From contig NC_135362.1 of assembly GCF_051622035.1 (NCBI RefSeq), positions 10,481,501 to 10,545,500 on the forward strand: a DNA stretch of 64,000 bases, given 5' to 3'. This document shows positions 63,258 to 64,000 of this stretch, piece by piece (positions within the stretch are counted from its first letter, which is position 1; each line of letters opens with the position of its first letter). This DNA comes from Arctopsyche grandis. Lineage: Eukaryota; Arthropoda; Insecta; Trichoptera; Hydropsychidae. A program made the translations under genes and the position numbers. Under the pieces are notes generated by a model. That model ran no database searches. It saw only the letters and a list, made by a program, of their open reading frames with translations, and was not told the origin of the DNA.

Positions 63258-63590
63258 TATCATCATAATTTACAACCTTTCACCATTCACTGCTGGATGA
63301 AGGTCTCTCCAACATGCTTCAATTCGTTTCTGTTTTGCGCAACTTTCATCGATCTCACTTGAAACATTTTTTTAATTTCATCTACTCTTCTTCCTTTCAG
63401 CCTTCTTTTCACCATTTTACATTCCCTGGGGTATCATTCTAATACTTATTTTGTACACCTTTCGTCCATTCTTTTAGCCGCCCATTGCCATTCAAATTTC
63501 TTCACTTTTGCCACTATATACACTACCCTTGTCATACATACTTCACAACCAAGTATTCCGTTTCCTATCTCTAGGAAGCGGAATACGTGG
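63258..63590 (-). pseudogene. RTE 3' fragment, minus strand
   Basis: From ATCATCATAATTTACAACC (tail side) back through about 110 codons of the RTE C-terminus, diverged. At 63563-63590 a short inverted piece follows (CCGTTTCCTATCTC facing CTAGGAAGCGGAATACG). Confidence 0.82.
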
Positions 63591-63775
63591 TAGTATGTAT
63601 ATGTAAGAAATTGATTAGTGTGTGAATATTATTGATTTGATTGACCATCGAGTACAATCACATGGTGAAAACAGAACAATTTAGAGCATTATCTGTTACA
63701 TTATTTTGTATTCGTAGTTGCAGGAGAATAAAGATTTGAAATTTTCCGAGGAATTGCTTATCTTTCTTTAAGCAG
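63591..63775. other. AT-rich spacer
   Basis: Nothing recognised. Confidence 0.45.
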
Positions 63776-64000
63776 AGGAAAATATTTGAAATTGGCATTA
63801 GTCCACTTTTCTTCATTACGAAAAATATTTCACAAAACATAAAATATAATGATTTGCGTTTAACAATATTTAAAAATACTGGTGGCCTGTATACGTCTAT
63901 TCTGCTTTTCCGAGATTCTGGACATATCGAAATAGAAGAAGTGATAACAATTTATGAATTAAGTCAAACCGAAATAGTGTTTTTGAAACTGAAAATTCCA
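63776..64000 (-). repeat. GAGCCGTTATA-type TIR element, minus, cut by window end
   Basis: Interior blocks (ATTAGTCCACTTTTCTTCAT, GGTGGCCTGTATACGTCTAT, AAGTCAAACCGAAATAGTG) match the reverse of the 21.5 and 49.3 kb copies. The left tip is degraded and the right tip lies outside the window. Confidence 0.65.

Overview
The window is AT-rich, intron-bearing animal DNA, most likely from an insect. The evidence is one complete Hedgehog-pathway kinase gene (fused) with short GT-AG introns, a long (AT)n microsatellite every few kilobases, scattered TACATACATATGTA-type simple sequence, and a dense mix of RTE LINEs, tRNA-derived SINEs, Helitrons and TIR elements. I cannot fix the insect order from sequence alone.

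Host genes. The only complete cellular gene is fused at 13409-17816 (+): 11 exons that join in frame to 2604 nt (867 aa), with an intact N-terminal Ser/Thr kinase domain. Nine of its ten introns are 67-197 bp; intron 8 is about 1 kb and carries a SINE. A second, unidentified gene is represented only by a convincing last exon at 30227-30392 (-), with an acceptor site, a stop and a polyA signal. I could not find its upstream exons.

Repeats by region. 1-13 kb: SINEs, a Helitron end, and small TIR elements whose ends begin CAGTGGC or AAGGTGG. 18-26 kb: a palindromic repeat family, a TTAA-flanked piggyBac-like MITE, two Helitrons, a (CACTGG)-type MITE, an RTE fragment and a solo LTR with a 4-bp target duplication. 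26-45 kb: RTE fragments (one holding a MITE, one holding a snap-back inverted duplication), SINEs, fold-back elements, and a U2 snRNA/RTE chimera in an (AT)n tract. 45-54 kb: mostly unique AT-rich DNA with a large fold-back element and two RTE tails.

54.6-62.4 kb is a nested TE complex. A hAT left end and an internally deleted hAT transposase gene are followed by (AT)n, a 1.4-kb compact LTR retroelement (LTRs differing at one site, tRNA-Pro primer site), (AT)n, a SINE, an inverted copy of the hAT right end, (AT)n, a full-length RTE retrotransposon with an intact 985-aa endonuclease/reverse transcriptase, (AT)n, and the hAT right end again. The intact RTE matches the RTE part of the U2 chimera base for base over about 175 bp, so this lineage has moved very recently.

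No CRISPR array, operon, rRNA gene or intact tRNA gene was seen. All alignments were made by eye; boundaries without a target duplication are approximate.
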